Positions 5,226 to 11,763 of a stretch of DNA of 11,763 nucleotides are shown here, one piece after another. A model generated the notes under the pieces. That model was not told where the DNA came from. It searched no databases and saw nothing but the letters and a program-made list of their open reading frames with translations. Within the stretch, counting starts at the first letter, position 1. Every line of letters begins with the position of its first letter. The position numbers and the translations under genes are program-made. This DNA is from Bacillota bacterium (GTDB lineage: Bacteria; Bacillota; Bacilli; Lactobacillales; Aerococcaceae), in assembly GCA_023442905.1 (NCBI GenBank), contig JAEZWY010000064.1:1-11763 (forward strand), read 5' to 3'.

Positions 5226-6776
5226 TTACTCACCTTCTTTTTGATTTAATGAATGCAGTAATTGTTGAATTTCTGCTTCTTGCGCACTTAAGGATGCCTT
5301 ATTTTCTTGCTTGACTGCCGTGTCTTGCTTAGGCCCTTCTTGGTCACCTGCCTTTGGCGCCACCACTGGTTTTTGATATTTATCCTGTCTTGAATCAGGG
5401 TCTAACCATTTTGGTTTAACCGACTGCTTCTGCGTCTGATAACGACCTTTAGCCATCCGGTTTTTTTGCCGTTTTTCATAATTTTCAGCACTCTTCTGTT
5501 TACGTTGCTTCAAGTATAACATGGCTTCTTCAGGCTCAACCACCTTGTTTTGACGCCAGTCATCAGCAACACTCTCTAGGTATGAGCGCGTCAGCCGGTT
5601 CTGTTCCAACTCAATCAAACAGAATTGCACCATTACATTTAAGGTCGCCGGCTGAATCACTTCTGACTGGATTAACTCAGTAATGGCGTTCCCCTCAGAC
5701 TTAGTCAGATAGCCGCCCTTTTGTTCCTTAATTGATTTGGCAAAGGCAATTGGTGGATAAGACCTAGCCAATTTAGAAAATGACAACTCTTCTTTTGAGA
5801 GCCCTTTCCCTAGCCAATGTTGATCAGCTTGGTCTGCCTGCTGGCGGTCTTTGGCCTCTGAAACTGTAATCCGGTCCGTTAAACCGCTACTAGTCCCTGG
5901 TGTAGATGCCTTTGCTGGCTGAACATTGCTTATACCTGTTTGACTGCTCGATTTGTCTAAAGCCAGGCGCTGCAACTTGCGTACGTCAATCGTATTGGTC
6001 CTTAGATCACTCGCTGATAAGGCCAATTCTTTCAAGTCCACCTCATCAAAACCATAGAGTTGATGTAAGGATACAAACATCTCGTTCACTTCAGCTGTAA
6101 TAGCTTTTTCAGAGATGAATGACGATTGCAGCAACTCTTTTAAGGCGTTCATATCTAAGGTTGAACTAGTGATTGTAGTTGCCTTAGTTTGACTATTTTT
6201 AGCTACCAACTTATCCTCAATCTCATCCGAAATGGGATAGTATTGACTTGGTAATCGGTAGACATCTTGGAAAGTAGCAGTCACTTCCGTCCAATCTCCT
6301 GATTTCAAGTCTACTGGCATTTTGATTGAAAACTTGTCTAGCATCAATTGATAGCGGTCTTGACCCAACCGGCCCATTAAAAGACTAGACATAATCGGGT
6401 CAGAGAAAATGTGCTTAGAATCCAAAGGCGCTTGTAATTGATAAATCGTCGCCACATCATCTTGATTTTGATGACTACTTTTTTCAAAAACTTGTAATAA
6501 GCCAATTGCTTCAAGTTGCCGTCTGGCCTTCACATATTGCTCCTTACCAGCCACCATTTGTTCCATCAAATCGAAGTGGCGCAAAGGGATTGAGGCAAAG
6601 TCAGACAGTTGAATATTGGCATATAAAGTCTGGTAAAAGGCGTAAGCAGTGCCGCCAATAATGGGTTGGTATAAATGAAGTAGGACTTGCTGGTCAATAT
6701 CTGAAATCCAGTGGGGTTGGGTAATTTGAACAAGCCCTTTTGGATCTAAATTTTGCCATGGGTATGTCACTGGCAT
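5226..6776 (-). CDS. dnaB: Replication initiation and membrane attachment protein DnaB (Firmicutes type)
   Basis: The Firmicutes DnaB is a primosome protein that works with DnaD and DnaI in helicase loading at oriC and at stalled forks; it is unrelated to the E. coli helicase DnaB. The 516-residue protein has an N-terminal winged-helix-like part (about 1-125), a middle helical DnaB/DnaD-type region (about 125-270), a low-complexity linker (about 275-325), and a C-terminal DnaD-like domain (about 330-425) with the hallmark SYLESVADDW (398-407). After it comes a long basic/Q-rich tail (about 425-516), making the protein somewhat longer than the roughly 470 residues of Bacillus. An AAGGGAGGG ribosome site lies close to the ATG. 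It sits 22 nt after nrdR and 2 nt before dnaI, in one operon. Confidence 0.94.
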   Translation of the reverse strand: MPVTYPWQNLDPKGLVQITQPHWISDIDQQVLLHLYQPIIGGTAYAFYQTLYANIQLSDFASIPLRHFDLMEQMVAGKEQYVKARRQLEAIGLLQVFEKSSHQNQDDVATIYQLQAPLDSKHIFSDPIMSSLLMGRLGQDRYQLMLDKFSIKMPVDLKSGDWTEVTATFQDVYRLPSQYYPISDEIEDKLVAKNSQTKATTITSSTLDMNALKELLQSSFISEKAITAEVNEMFVSLHQLYGFDEVDLKELALSASDLRTNTIDVRKLQRLALDKSSSQTGISNVQPAKASTPGTSSGLTDRITVSEAKDRQQADQADQHWLGKGLSKEELSFSKLARSYPPIAFAKSIKEQKGGYLTKSEGNAITELIQSEVIQPATLNVMVQFCLIELEQNRLTRSYLESVADDWRQNKVVEPEEAMLYLKQRKQKSAENYEKRQKNRMAKGRYQTQKQSVKPKWLDPDSRQDKYQKPVVAPKAGDQEGPKQDTAVKQENKASLSAQEAEIQQLLHSLNQKEGE

Positions 6777-6798
6777 TACCCTCCCTTCTATGAAATAT

Positions 6799-7311
6799 TT
6801 AGTCTTCTACATGATCTTGGTTTGATTCTTCAGGTTTCGCATTACCTTCACCCTGGTCATTCCGCCCTCTTAACCGTTCGATTTCTCTTAGGAAAACAGT
6901 CGGATCCTCAAACTGTCGGTATACGCTAGCATAACGAATATAAGCCACTTCATCAATATCTGGTAAAGCCGCCATCAATAATTCCCCAATTTCAGAAGCT
7001 GGTACCTCATTTTGGCTACGAGACCGCAACTCAGATTCAACATCATTGGCTAACTGTTCAAGTTGGTCAGCTGATACAGGACGCTTTTCAGCAGAGCGGA
7101 TCAGGCCACGCAAAACTTTCTCACGAGAAAACTCTTCTCTGGTTCCGTCACGTTTAACAACTAATAAGGGTGTTCGTTCGATGCGCTCGAAAGTGGTAAA
7201 ACGGGCGCCACAGTCTAAGCACTCTCGACGTCGACGAATAGAGGTATTATTCTCCGCTGGTCGACTATCAATTACTTTTAAATTGGTTGAAGCACAATTT
7301 GGACATTGCAT
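6799..7311 (-). CDS. nrdR: Transcriptional repressor NrdR
   Basis: A zinc-finger/ATP-cone repressor of ribonucleotide reductase genes that senses ATP/dATP and binds NrdR boxes. The zinc ribbon uses C3, C6, C31 and C34 (MQCPNC and CLDC) and has the typical DSRPAE and RRRRECLDCGARFTTFER segments. The ATP-cone follows at about 49-139 (VVKRDGTREEFSREKVLRGL through YIRYASVYRQFED). At 170 residues it is about 15-20 longer than usual because of a hydrophilic acidic tail (151-170). AGAGGTG precedes the ATG by 8 nt. It heads the nrdR-dnaB-dnaI operon, linking dNTP supply control to replication initiation. No NrdR box (two required) is evident near its own promoter, and its targets are not in the window. 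Confidence 0.97.
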   Translation of the reverse strand: MQCPNCASTNLKVIDSRPAENNTSIRRRRECLDCGARFTTFERIERTPLLVVKRDGTREEFSREKVLRGLIRSAEKRPVSADQLEQLANDVESELRSRSQNEVPASEIGELLMAALPDIDEVAYIRYASVYRQFEDPTVFLREIERLRGRNDQGEGNAKPEESNQDHVED

Positions 7312-7364
7312 ATATTTGACACCTCTGCTTTCAATTTTAATATACTTGAATAATTGCTCGATTT

Positions 7365-7373
7365 ATTATAGCA
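7365..7373 (-). promoter_or_regulatory. Extended -10 promoter of the nrdR-dnaB-dnaI operon
   Basis: A perfect TATAAT (7365-7370) is preceded by TGC (7371-7373), i.e. an extended -10. No convincing -35 lies 17 nt upstream, where it would overlap the end of coaE, which is common for TGn promoters. The predicted start near 7358 leaves a leader of about 47 nt before nrdR. Confidence 0.75.
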
Positions 7374-7390
7374 CAAAGGCTATTAAACCA

Positions 7391-7999
7391 CTATTTTAGC
7401 GGTTGAAAGCCAGAGATGCCGACCCATGCATCCAATTGTTGTTCAGTATCTGTAATAGACCCCGAATTATCAATCACCACATCCGCCATCATGGCTTTTC
7501 GTTCAATGGACATTTGACTAGTCATTCGTTGAAACGCCTCAACTGAAGTTAAGTTATCCCGCTGTATTAACCGGTCTAACTGAATGGTTTCTGACACATA
7601 AATAACCATCACCTGGTCACATGCATCCACGAAATCTCCTTCAAATAATAAAGGAATGTCCATGACAATCAGTTCATGTCCTTCCGCTTCATACTTGTTT
7701 TTTTGACTGTTTAACCAGTCGCGAATAGGTTGATGTAACAATTCATTCAGTTTCTCTCGTTCTTTATCATCCGAGAAGATAATTTGGCCTAGTTTCTTAC
7801 GGTCCAAAACCCCATTTGGAAAGACAATATCCTCTCCAAAATGCGCTTTAACCGCTTCTAAGCCTGGTTGTCCTGGTTCAACAACCACCCGCGCTCCGTA
7901 ATCTGCATCGATGACTGGAAACCCGGCTTTCTTAAAAAATTTACTTGCTGTTGATTTACCTGTGGCAATACTGCCGGTTAGTCCTAAAATATGACCCAT
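7391..7999 (-). CDS. coaE: Dephospho-CoA kinase
   Basis: Catalyses the last step of coenzyme A synthesis: ATP-dependent phosphorylation of the ribose 3'-OH of dephospho-CoA, in the cytoplasm. The 202-residue length is typical. The P-loop GSIATGKST is at 9-17, the acidic DAD at 31-33, the substrate-side segment VMDIPLLFE at 112-120, the lid-region RLIQRD at 143-148, and the C-terminal ADVVIDNSGS at 172-181. GGAGG lies 4 nt before the ATG. It begins 21 nt after the mutM stop, so the two are very likely co-transcribed. In Bacillus a ytaF gene separates the pair; it is absent here. The end of the gene lies 17 nt before the nrdR -10 triplet, with no terminator in between, so some read-through into nrdR is likely. 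Confidence 0.97.
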   Translation of the reverse strand: MGHILGLTGSIATGKSTASKFFKKAGFPVIDADYGARVVVEPGQPGLEAVKAHFGEDIVFPNGVLDRKKLGQIIFSDDKEREKLNELLHQPIRDWLNSQKNKYEAEGHELIVMDIPLLFEGDFVDACDQVMVIYVSETIQLDRLIQRDNLTSVEAFQRMTSQMSIERKAMMADVVIDNSGSITDTEQQLDAWVGISGFQPLK

Positions 8000-8020
8000 A
8001 GTGCCTCCGTTTTACGTTTA

Positions 8021-8875
8021 TTAAATAGATGATGTAATGTATTTAACTGCAAGGTGAATGCGCTGGCAATGTGGACAGAAATGCGTCCCTCTTTTAGCCA
8101 CGCTAATTTTCTCAATCTCAGTGCCACATCGTGGACAGGGTTGGCCCTTCTTCCCGTAGACCTTTAAATAATCGGCAAAACGACCATTCTCACCAAAGGT
8201 ATTGGTATAGGTTCGAATCGTTGTCCCACCAACTTCAATGGCTGACGCCATAATCCTACGACTCTCAGTAATAATGGCTTGGATTTCCTCGTCGTATAAT
8301 GATCTAGCGCTTTGTTCAGGGTGGATTTTCGCTGCAAATAAGATTTCATCTGCATAAATATTGCCAATTCCCGCAATAACCCCTTGGTCTAACAACACTG
8401 CCTTGATGGGTCTGGTTGTCTTATCAAAACGCTTTTGCAGATAATCAACAGTTAAATCTTTTGGCTCAGGACCTAATTTCAACTTGGCAATTTCCGCTTC
8501 AGTATCCGCCTTTTCAACCATATGAATCCGGCCAAACTTCCGAACATCTCGGTAACGAAGGTCATGACCGTCAGTCAGATGACAAATAACATGGGTATAT
8601 TGGTCTACCGGGCTTTCCGTTGGCTCATATAGGTATTTGCCTTCCATCCGTAAATGGGCAATCCATGTTACATCAGTCCAATAGAAAAGTAAAAATTTTC
8701 CTACTCGACCTACTTTCTCTAATTGCTGGCCTGGCATCCGGCTCTCAAAGGCCTCCACACCACCTTCTGCTTGAATAATTCTTGGCCAAGTCACTGTCAC
8801 AGACGATACTGTCTTACCAATAACAATTTCTTCTAGACCGCGTCGAACCGTTTCCACTTCGGGCATTTCTGGCAT
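8021..8875 (-). CDS. mutM: Formamidopyrimidine-DNA glycosylase (Fpg/MutM)
   Basis: Base-excision repair enzyme that removes 8-oxoguanine and formamidopyrimidines and nicks the abasic site. I place the start at the ATG at 8875, giving 284 residues beginning MPEMPEVETVRRG, because the catalytic nucleophile must be the Pro after Met (P2, with E3 next to it). A GTG one codon upstream (8878) would put an extra residue in front and is unlikely. K60 lies in RVGKFLLF, the intercalation triad is M77, R112 and F114, the helix-two-turn-helix includes GIGNIYADEIL (169-179), and the C-terminal zinc finger uses C247, C250, C267 and C270 with R262 in the hairpin. The ribosome site is weak (AAAGTGGTG). It follows a terminator after polA and probably has its own promoter. 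Confidence 0.97.
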   Translation of the reverse strand: MPEMPEVETVRRGLEEIVIGKTVSSVTVTWPRIIQAEGGVEAFESRMPGQQLEKVGRVGKFLLFYWTDVTWIAHLRMEGKYLYEPTESPVDQYTHVICHLTDGHDLRYRDVRKFGRIHMVEKADTEAEIAKLKLGPEPKDLTVDYLQKRFDKTTRPIKAVLLDQGVIAGIGNIYADEILFAAKIHPEQSARSLYDEEIQAIITESRRIMASAIEVGGTTIRTYTNTFGENGRFADYLKVYGKKGQPCPRCGTEIEKISVAKRGTHFCPHCQRIHLAVKYITSSI

Positions 8876-8910
8876 CACTACACCACTTTCTAATTTCTCT
8901 TCTTCATACC

Positions 8911-8939
8911 ATTCTAATGCAAAACCTGCCTATTGAAAA
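8911..8939 (-). promoter_or_regulatory. Candidate promoter of mutM-coaE
   Basis: TTTTCA (8934-8939), a 17-nt spacer and TAGAAT (8911-8916) give 4 of 6 and 5 of 6 matches to sigma-A boxes, with a predicted start near 8904 and a leader of about 30 nt. Its place, between the polA terminator and mutM, fits the need for a new start, but the match is only moderate. Confidence 0.45.
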
Positions 8940-9003
8940 GACAAGTAGGAGGTAAAGCTTGCAAGATATCTGCCATCCTTATCCACTTTATTCCACAGGC
9001 TAG

Positions 9004-9040
9004 AAAAGAGGTGTCAGTCTGTTTTAACTGCACCTCTTTT
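9004..9040 (-). terminator. Intrinsic terminator after polA
   Basis: A 10-bp perfect stem (AAAAGAGGTG 9004-9013 with 9031-9040) is extended inward by CAGT/ACTG (9015-9018 with 9027-9030) across a one-base bulge. On the minus strand the stem ends in CTCTTTTCTA, so the U-tract is partly made by the stem itself. It starts 6 nt after the polA stop codon. The U-run is short, so termination may be incomplete. Confidence 0.75.
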
Positions 9041-9046
9041 TATTCA

Positions 9047-11731
9047 TTATTTAGCTTCGTACCAAGTTGCACCGTAATTAGATTCAATTTCTAATGGCAC
9101 ATCTAGTTGGGCTGCTGACCCCATGACTTCCGTCACTAATTTTTCTAGTGTATCAATTTCATCTTTTGGCACTTCAAAGACCAACTCATCATGGATTTGT
9201 AATAATAGATTGGCTTGTAACTTATGTTCTTTTAACGCTTCATCCATCTTCACCATGGCTATTTTAATGATATCCGCCGCCGTCCCTTGAATTGGTGTAT
9301 TCATGGCATTACGTTCAGCAAATGAACGAACGTTGAAGTTCTTCGACTTCAAATCAGGTAAGTAGCGACGACGGTTGAATAGGGTTTCTACATACCCATC
9401 TTCTTTGGCTTGCTCTACAACATCCTTCATGTAAGCTTGAACACCTGGATAGTTTTCCAAGTAGGTATCGATAAAAGTCTTAGCTTCTGGACGAGAGATA
9501 TTCAAGTTTTGGCTTAAACCATAGTCAGAAATCCCATAGACAATCCCGAAGTTTACCGCCTTGGCATTTCGTCTCATGTTAGACGTCACCTCTTCTTTAG
9601 CCACATTGTAGACTTTCATAGCTGTTGAAGTATGGATATCTTCTTGGTTGTTGAAGGCTTCCTGCATGTGCTTGTCACCAGAAATATGGGCTAGCACCCG
9701 TAATTCAATTTGTGAGTAGTCACTTGAAAAAATAACCCAGTCTTCGTGACTTGGCACAAAGGCTTTACGAATGCTCCGGCCTTCTTCAGAACGAATTGGA
9801 ATATTTTGTAAGTTTGGATCAGCCGATGATAAACGACCTGTTGATGTTAAGGTTTGTTGGAAACGAGAGTGAATTTTACCATCCTCGTGGATAAACTCTT
9901 GTAACCCTTCAACATAAGTCGATTGCAATTTATTCAATTGACGGTAGTTTAAAATCAAGTCGATAATTGGTGCTTGGCCAGCCAATTTTTCCAAAACATC
10001 CTGGGCTGTTGAATAACCAGTCTTCGTTTTCTTAATCACCGGTAAGCCCATTTCTTCAAATAGGATAACCCCTAATTGCTTAGGTGAATTCACATTGAAT
10101 TCGTGGCCTGCTTCTTTCCAGATATTGGCTTCAAGGCCGTCAATAATCTCTTGGAATTCAGCCTGCATAGTGACTAATTGTTGTTTATCCACTGAAATCC
10201 CTAAAATTTCAAGGTTTGCCAATACTAAAGCCAATGGTACCTCCATTTTTTTGTACAAGTCATCCATTTGGTTGGCTTCTAATTGCGGGCGAATGGTTTC
10301 TTGTAAACGTGCGATAATATGCACTTTACGGGCAATATGTTCGTACATGGTTTCAGCTTCTTCAGGTACGCCTCGTTTAGCCCCTTTGCCATAAATAGAC
10401 TCATCATAAGACAAGTCATCCATATCAAATTCGCGTGCCACTTCAGCCAAGTCGTTAGAATTGTCGCGGGCATGGAGTAAATACGACCCAATTAAGACAT
10501 CATCTACAACCCCTGCAAAGTCGATGCCTAAATAGTCCAGCATGACCTTTGTTCGTTTGGCATCAAAGACTACTTTTGTGACTTGCTCATCCGACAACCA
10601 TGATTTAAATAAATCAGCCTGTAGTAAGCTAGCATCTCCAGTAAAGATTTCACTACCGTTCGTCCATGCAACAGCCACAACCTCTGAATCATGGTAGTTT
10701 TTACTCAAGTTTTCAAGGTAAATCGCATACCCATCCGCTGCAGCCACACCTGGGAAATGGTCCACTGTTAAATCCTCAGCAGACACCACATGCGTATAGG
10801 TAACCTCTTCCCAATCTTCTGTCAACAAGTCCGCCTGGTCTGAGTTTTCCAATAAACGAGACATAAAGCCATTAAAGTTCATATCCTTATAAAATGACAT
10901 CAGCGGTTCAAGCTGTTTGCCTTTATAAGGTAACTCAGATAATTCAATTTTCACGGGTGCGTCCAGTTCAATCCGCGCCAACTTTTTAGACAGAATCGCA
11001 TTGTTTTTTTCGTTGATCAGATTTTCTTTACGCTTCGATTTCTTCATATCGTCAATTTGCTCATACATCGCTTCCATTGACCCATATTCATGTAATAATT
11101 TTAGGGCTGTCTTTTCACCAATCCCTGATACACCGGGGTAGTTATCTGAAGAATCCCCCATTAACCCCTTCATATCAATGATTTGTTCAGGTGTAATCCC
11201 CATATCTTCCATAATCGAAGCTGGCGTATAAGATGCTAATTCAGATACCCCTTTTTTAGTGATATCTACTCGGACATTGTCACGTGCCAATTGCGTTAAA
11301 TCCTTGTCCCCAGAAATCACGACAACATCAAATTCTTCAGGGTCTACTTTAGTCGCAAAAGTCCCGATAATGTCGTCCGCTTCATAGTTAGTCAACTCAT
11401 AATGCGCAACCCCAAAGGCATCTAGGAGCACATTGAAAAATGGCATTTGCTCTCTAAACTCAGATGGTGTTGATTGACGCCCACCTTTATATTCATCAAA
11501 GAATTCGTTTCTAAACGTCGTTTTACCTGCGTCCCACGCCACCAAGGCATGCGTCGGCTGTTCTTTTTCCAAGATATTATTCATCATTTCATGAAAAGCA
11601 AACAAGGCATTGGTATGCATACCATTCTTGTTTACGAATGAATCGATATTATGGATGGCAAAGAAAGAACGAAAAGCCAGAGATGACCCGTCAAATAGGA
11701 CGAGCTTCTTCTTTTCTTTATTAGTACTCAA
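9047..11731 (-). CDS. polA: DNA polymerase I
   Basis: Removes RNA primers and fills gaps in lagging-strand synthesis and excision repair. The 894-residue protein has the 5'-3' exonuclease (about 9-300) with FDGSS (13-17), YEADD (116-120), SGDKD (140-144) and MGDSSDN (191-197). A middle proofreading-like domain (about 310-490) lacks the active-site carboxylates: its first strand reads GYAIYLEN, with no DxE. The family A polymerase domain follows, with motif A DYSQIELR (671-678), motif B RRNAKAVNFGIVYG (720-733, with K724, F728 and Y732) and motif C QIHDELVFEV (845-854, with D848 and E849), and the usual NYGATWYEAK end. The start is TTG, supported by AGGAGG 8 nt upstream and by the absence of a nearer ATG before the nuclease domain. 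The promoter would lie beyond the right edge. F728 predicts sensitivity to dNTP rather than ddNTP incorporation. Confidence 0.98.
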   Translation of the reverse strand: MSTNKEKKKLVLFDGSSLAFRSFFAIHNIDSFVNKNGMHTNALFAFHEMMNNILEKEQPTHALVAWDAGKTTFRNEFFDEYKGGRQSTPSEFREQMPFFNVLLDAFGVAHYELTNYEADDIIGTFATKVDPEEFDVVVISGDKDLTQLARDNVRVDITKKGVSELASYTPASIMEDMGITPEQIIDMKGLMGDSSDNYPGVSGIGEKTALKLLHEYGSMEAMYEQIDDMKKSKRKENLINEKNNAILSKKLARIELDAPVKIELSELPYKGKQLEPLMSFYKDMNFNGFMSRLLENSDQADLLTEDWEEVTYTHVVSAEDLTVDHFPGVAAADGYAIYLENLSKNYHDSEVVAVAWTNGSEIFTGDASLLQADLFKSWLSDEQVTKVVFDAKRTKVMLDYLGIDFAGVVDDVLIGSYLLHARDNSNDLAEVAREFDMDDLSYDESIYGKGAKRGVPEEAETMYEHIARKVHIIARLQETIRPQLEANQMDDLYKKMEVPLALVLANLEILGISVDKQQLVTMQAEFQEIIDGLEANIWKEAGHEFNVNSPKQLGVILFEEMGLPVIKKTKTGYSTAQDVLEKLAGQAPIIDLILNYRQLNKLQSTYVEGLQEFIHEDGKIHSRFQQTLTSTGRLSSADPNLQNIPIRSEEGRSIRKAFVPSHEDWVIFSSDYSQIELRVLAHISGDKHMQEAFNNQEDIHTSTAMKVYNVAKEEVTSNMRRNAKAVNFGIVYGISDYGLSQNLNISRPEAKTFIDTYLENYPGVQAYMKDVVEQAKEDGYVETLFNRRRYLPDLKSKNFNVRSFAERNAMNTPIQGTAADIIKIAMVKMDEALKEHKLQANLLLQIHDELVFEVPKDEIDTLEKLVTEVMGSAAQLDVPLEIESNYGATWYEAK

Positions 11732-11763
11732 TTGAGTCGCCTCCTGAAATTCGTTGGAATACA

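Noticed and set aside
8876..8878. GTG start one codon before the mutM ATG
   Set aside because: Fpg needs Pro directly after the initiator Met as catalytic nucleophile; only the ATG at 8875 provides this.
8979..8987. DnaA-box-like TTATCCACT between mutM and polA
   Set aside because: A single 8-of-9 match, with only an imperfect second site next to it (TTATTCCACA); no cluster or unwinding element, so not evidence for an origin or DnaA regulation.
8876..9003. Coding-like text in frame upstream of mutM (for example ALEWYEEEKLESG)
   Set aside because: It is interrupted by an in-frame TAG, has no start codon with a ribosome site, and comes from a purine-rich leader; probably chance.

Overview
The window looks like a chromosomal housekeeping segment of a low-GC Gram-positive bacterium, most likely of the order Lactobacillales. 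The evidence is A+T-rich DNA with AGGAGG-type ribosome binding sites, a T-box leader before thrS, the Firmicutes-only primosome pair dnaB/dnaI, a DNA polymerase I whose proofreading site is degenerate, and an AmaP-DUF2273-Asp23 envelope cassette of the Staphylococcus/lactic-acid-bacteria type. Family or genus (Aerococcaceae or Carnobacteriaceae would fit) is a guess from gene style only.

All nine genes lie on the minus strand, so the order of transcription runs from high to low coordinates. First comes replication and repair: polA (11731-9047), an intrinsic terminator (9004-9040), then mutM (8875-8021) and coaE (7999-7391), probably with a promoter of their own. Next is nrdR-dnaB-dnaI (7311-4279), with a well-formed extended -10 promoter just after coaE; the gaps are 22 and 2 nt, so these three are almost certainly one operon. 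The order polA-mutM-coaE-nrdR-dnaB-dnaI-thrS matches the Bacillus subtilis arrangement with the intervening Bacillus genes missing.

Between dnaI and thrS sits a cell-envelope stress cassette: amaP (4169-3597), a small DUF2273 membrane protein (3552-3346) and an Asp23/Gls24 protein (3251-2799). Asp23 has its own good promoter directly behind the DUF2273 gene and is closed by an intrinsic terminator. Then comes a strong sigma-A promoter and a complete T-box riboswitch with an ACC (Thr) specifier that controls thrS (2370-442).

The 441 nt after thrS hold no gene. They contain a 108-nt imperfect palindrome bounded by 13-nt direct repeats, one of which runs into the thrS stop codon; a strong hairpin terminator for leftward transcription; and a possible promoter reading out of the left edge.

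No CRISPR array, transposase gene, prophage gene, tRNA or rRNA is visible, and I do not see a novel multi-gene system. The points most worth checking are the palindromic element behind thrS, a DnaI with no cysteines where the family usually has a zinc site, and the position and separate promoters of the Asp23 cassette.
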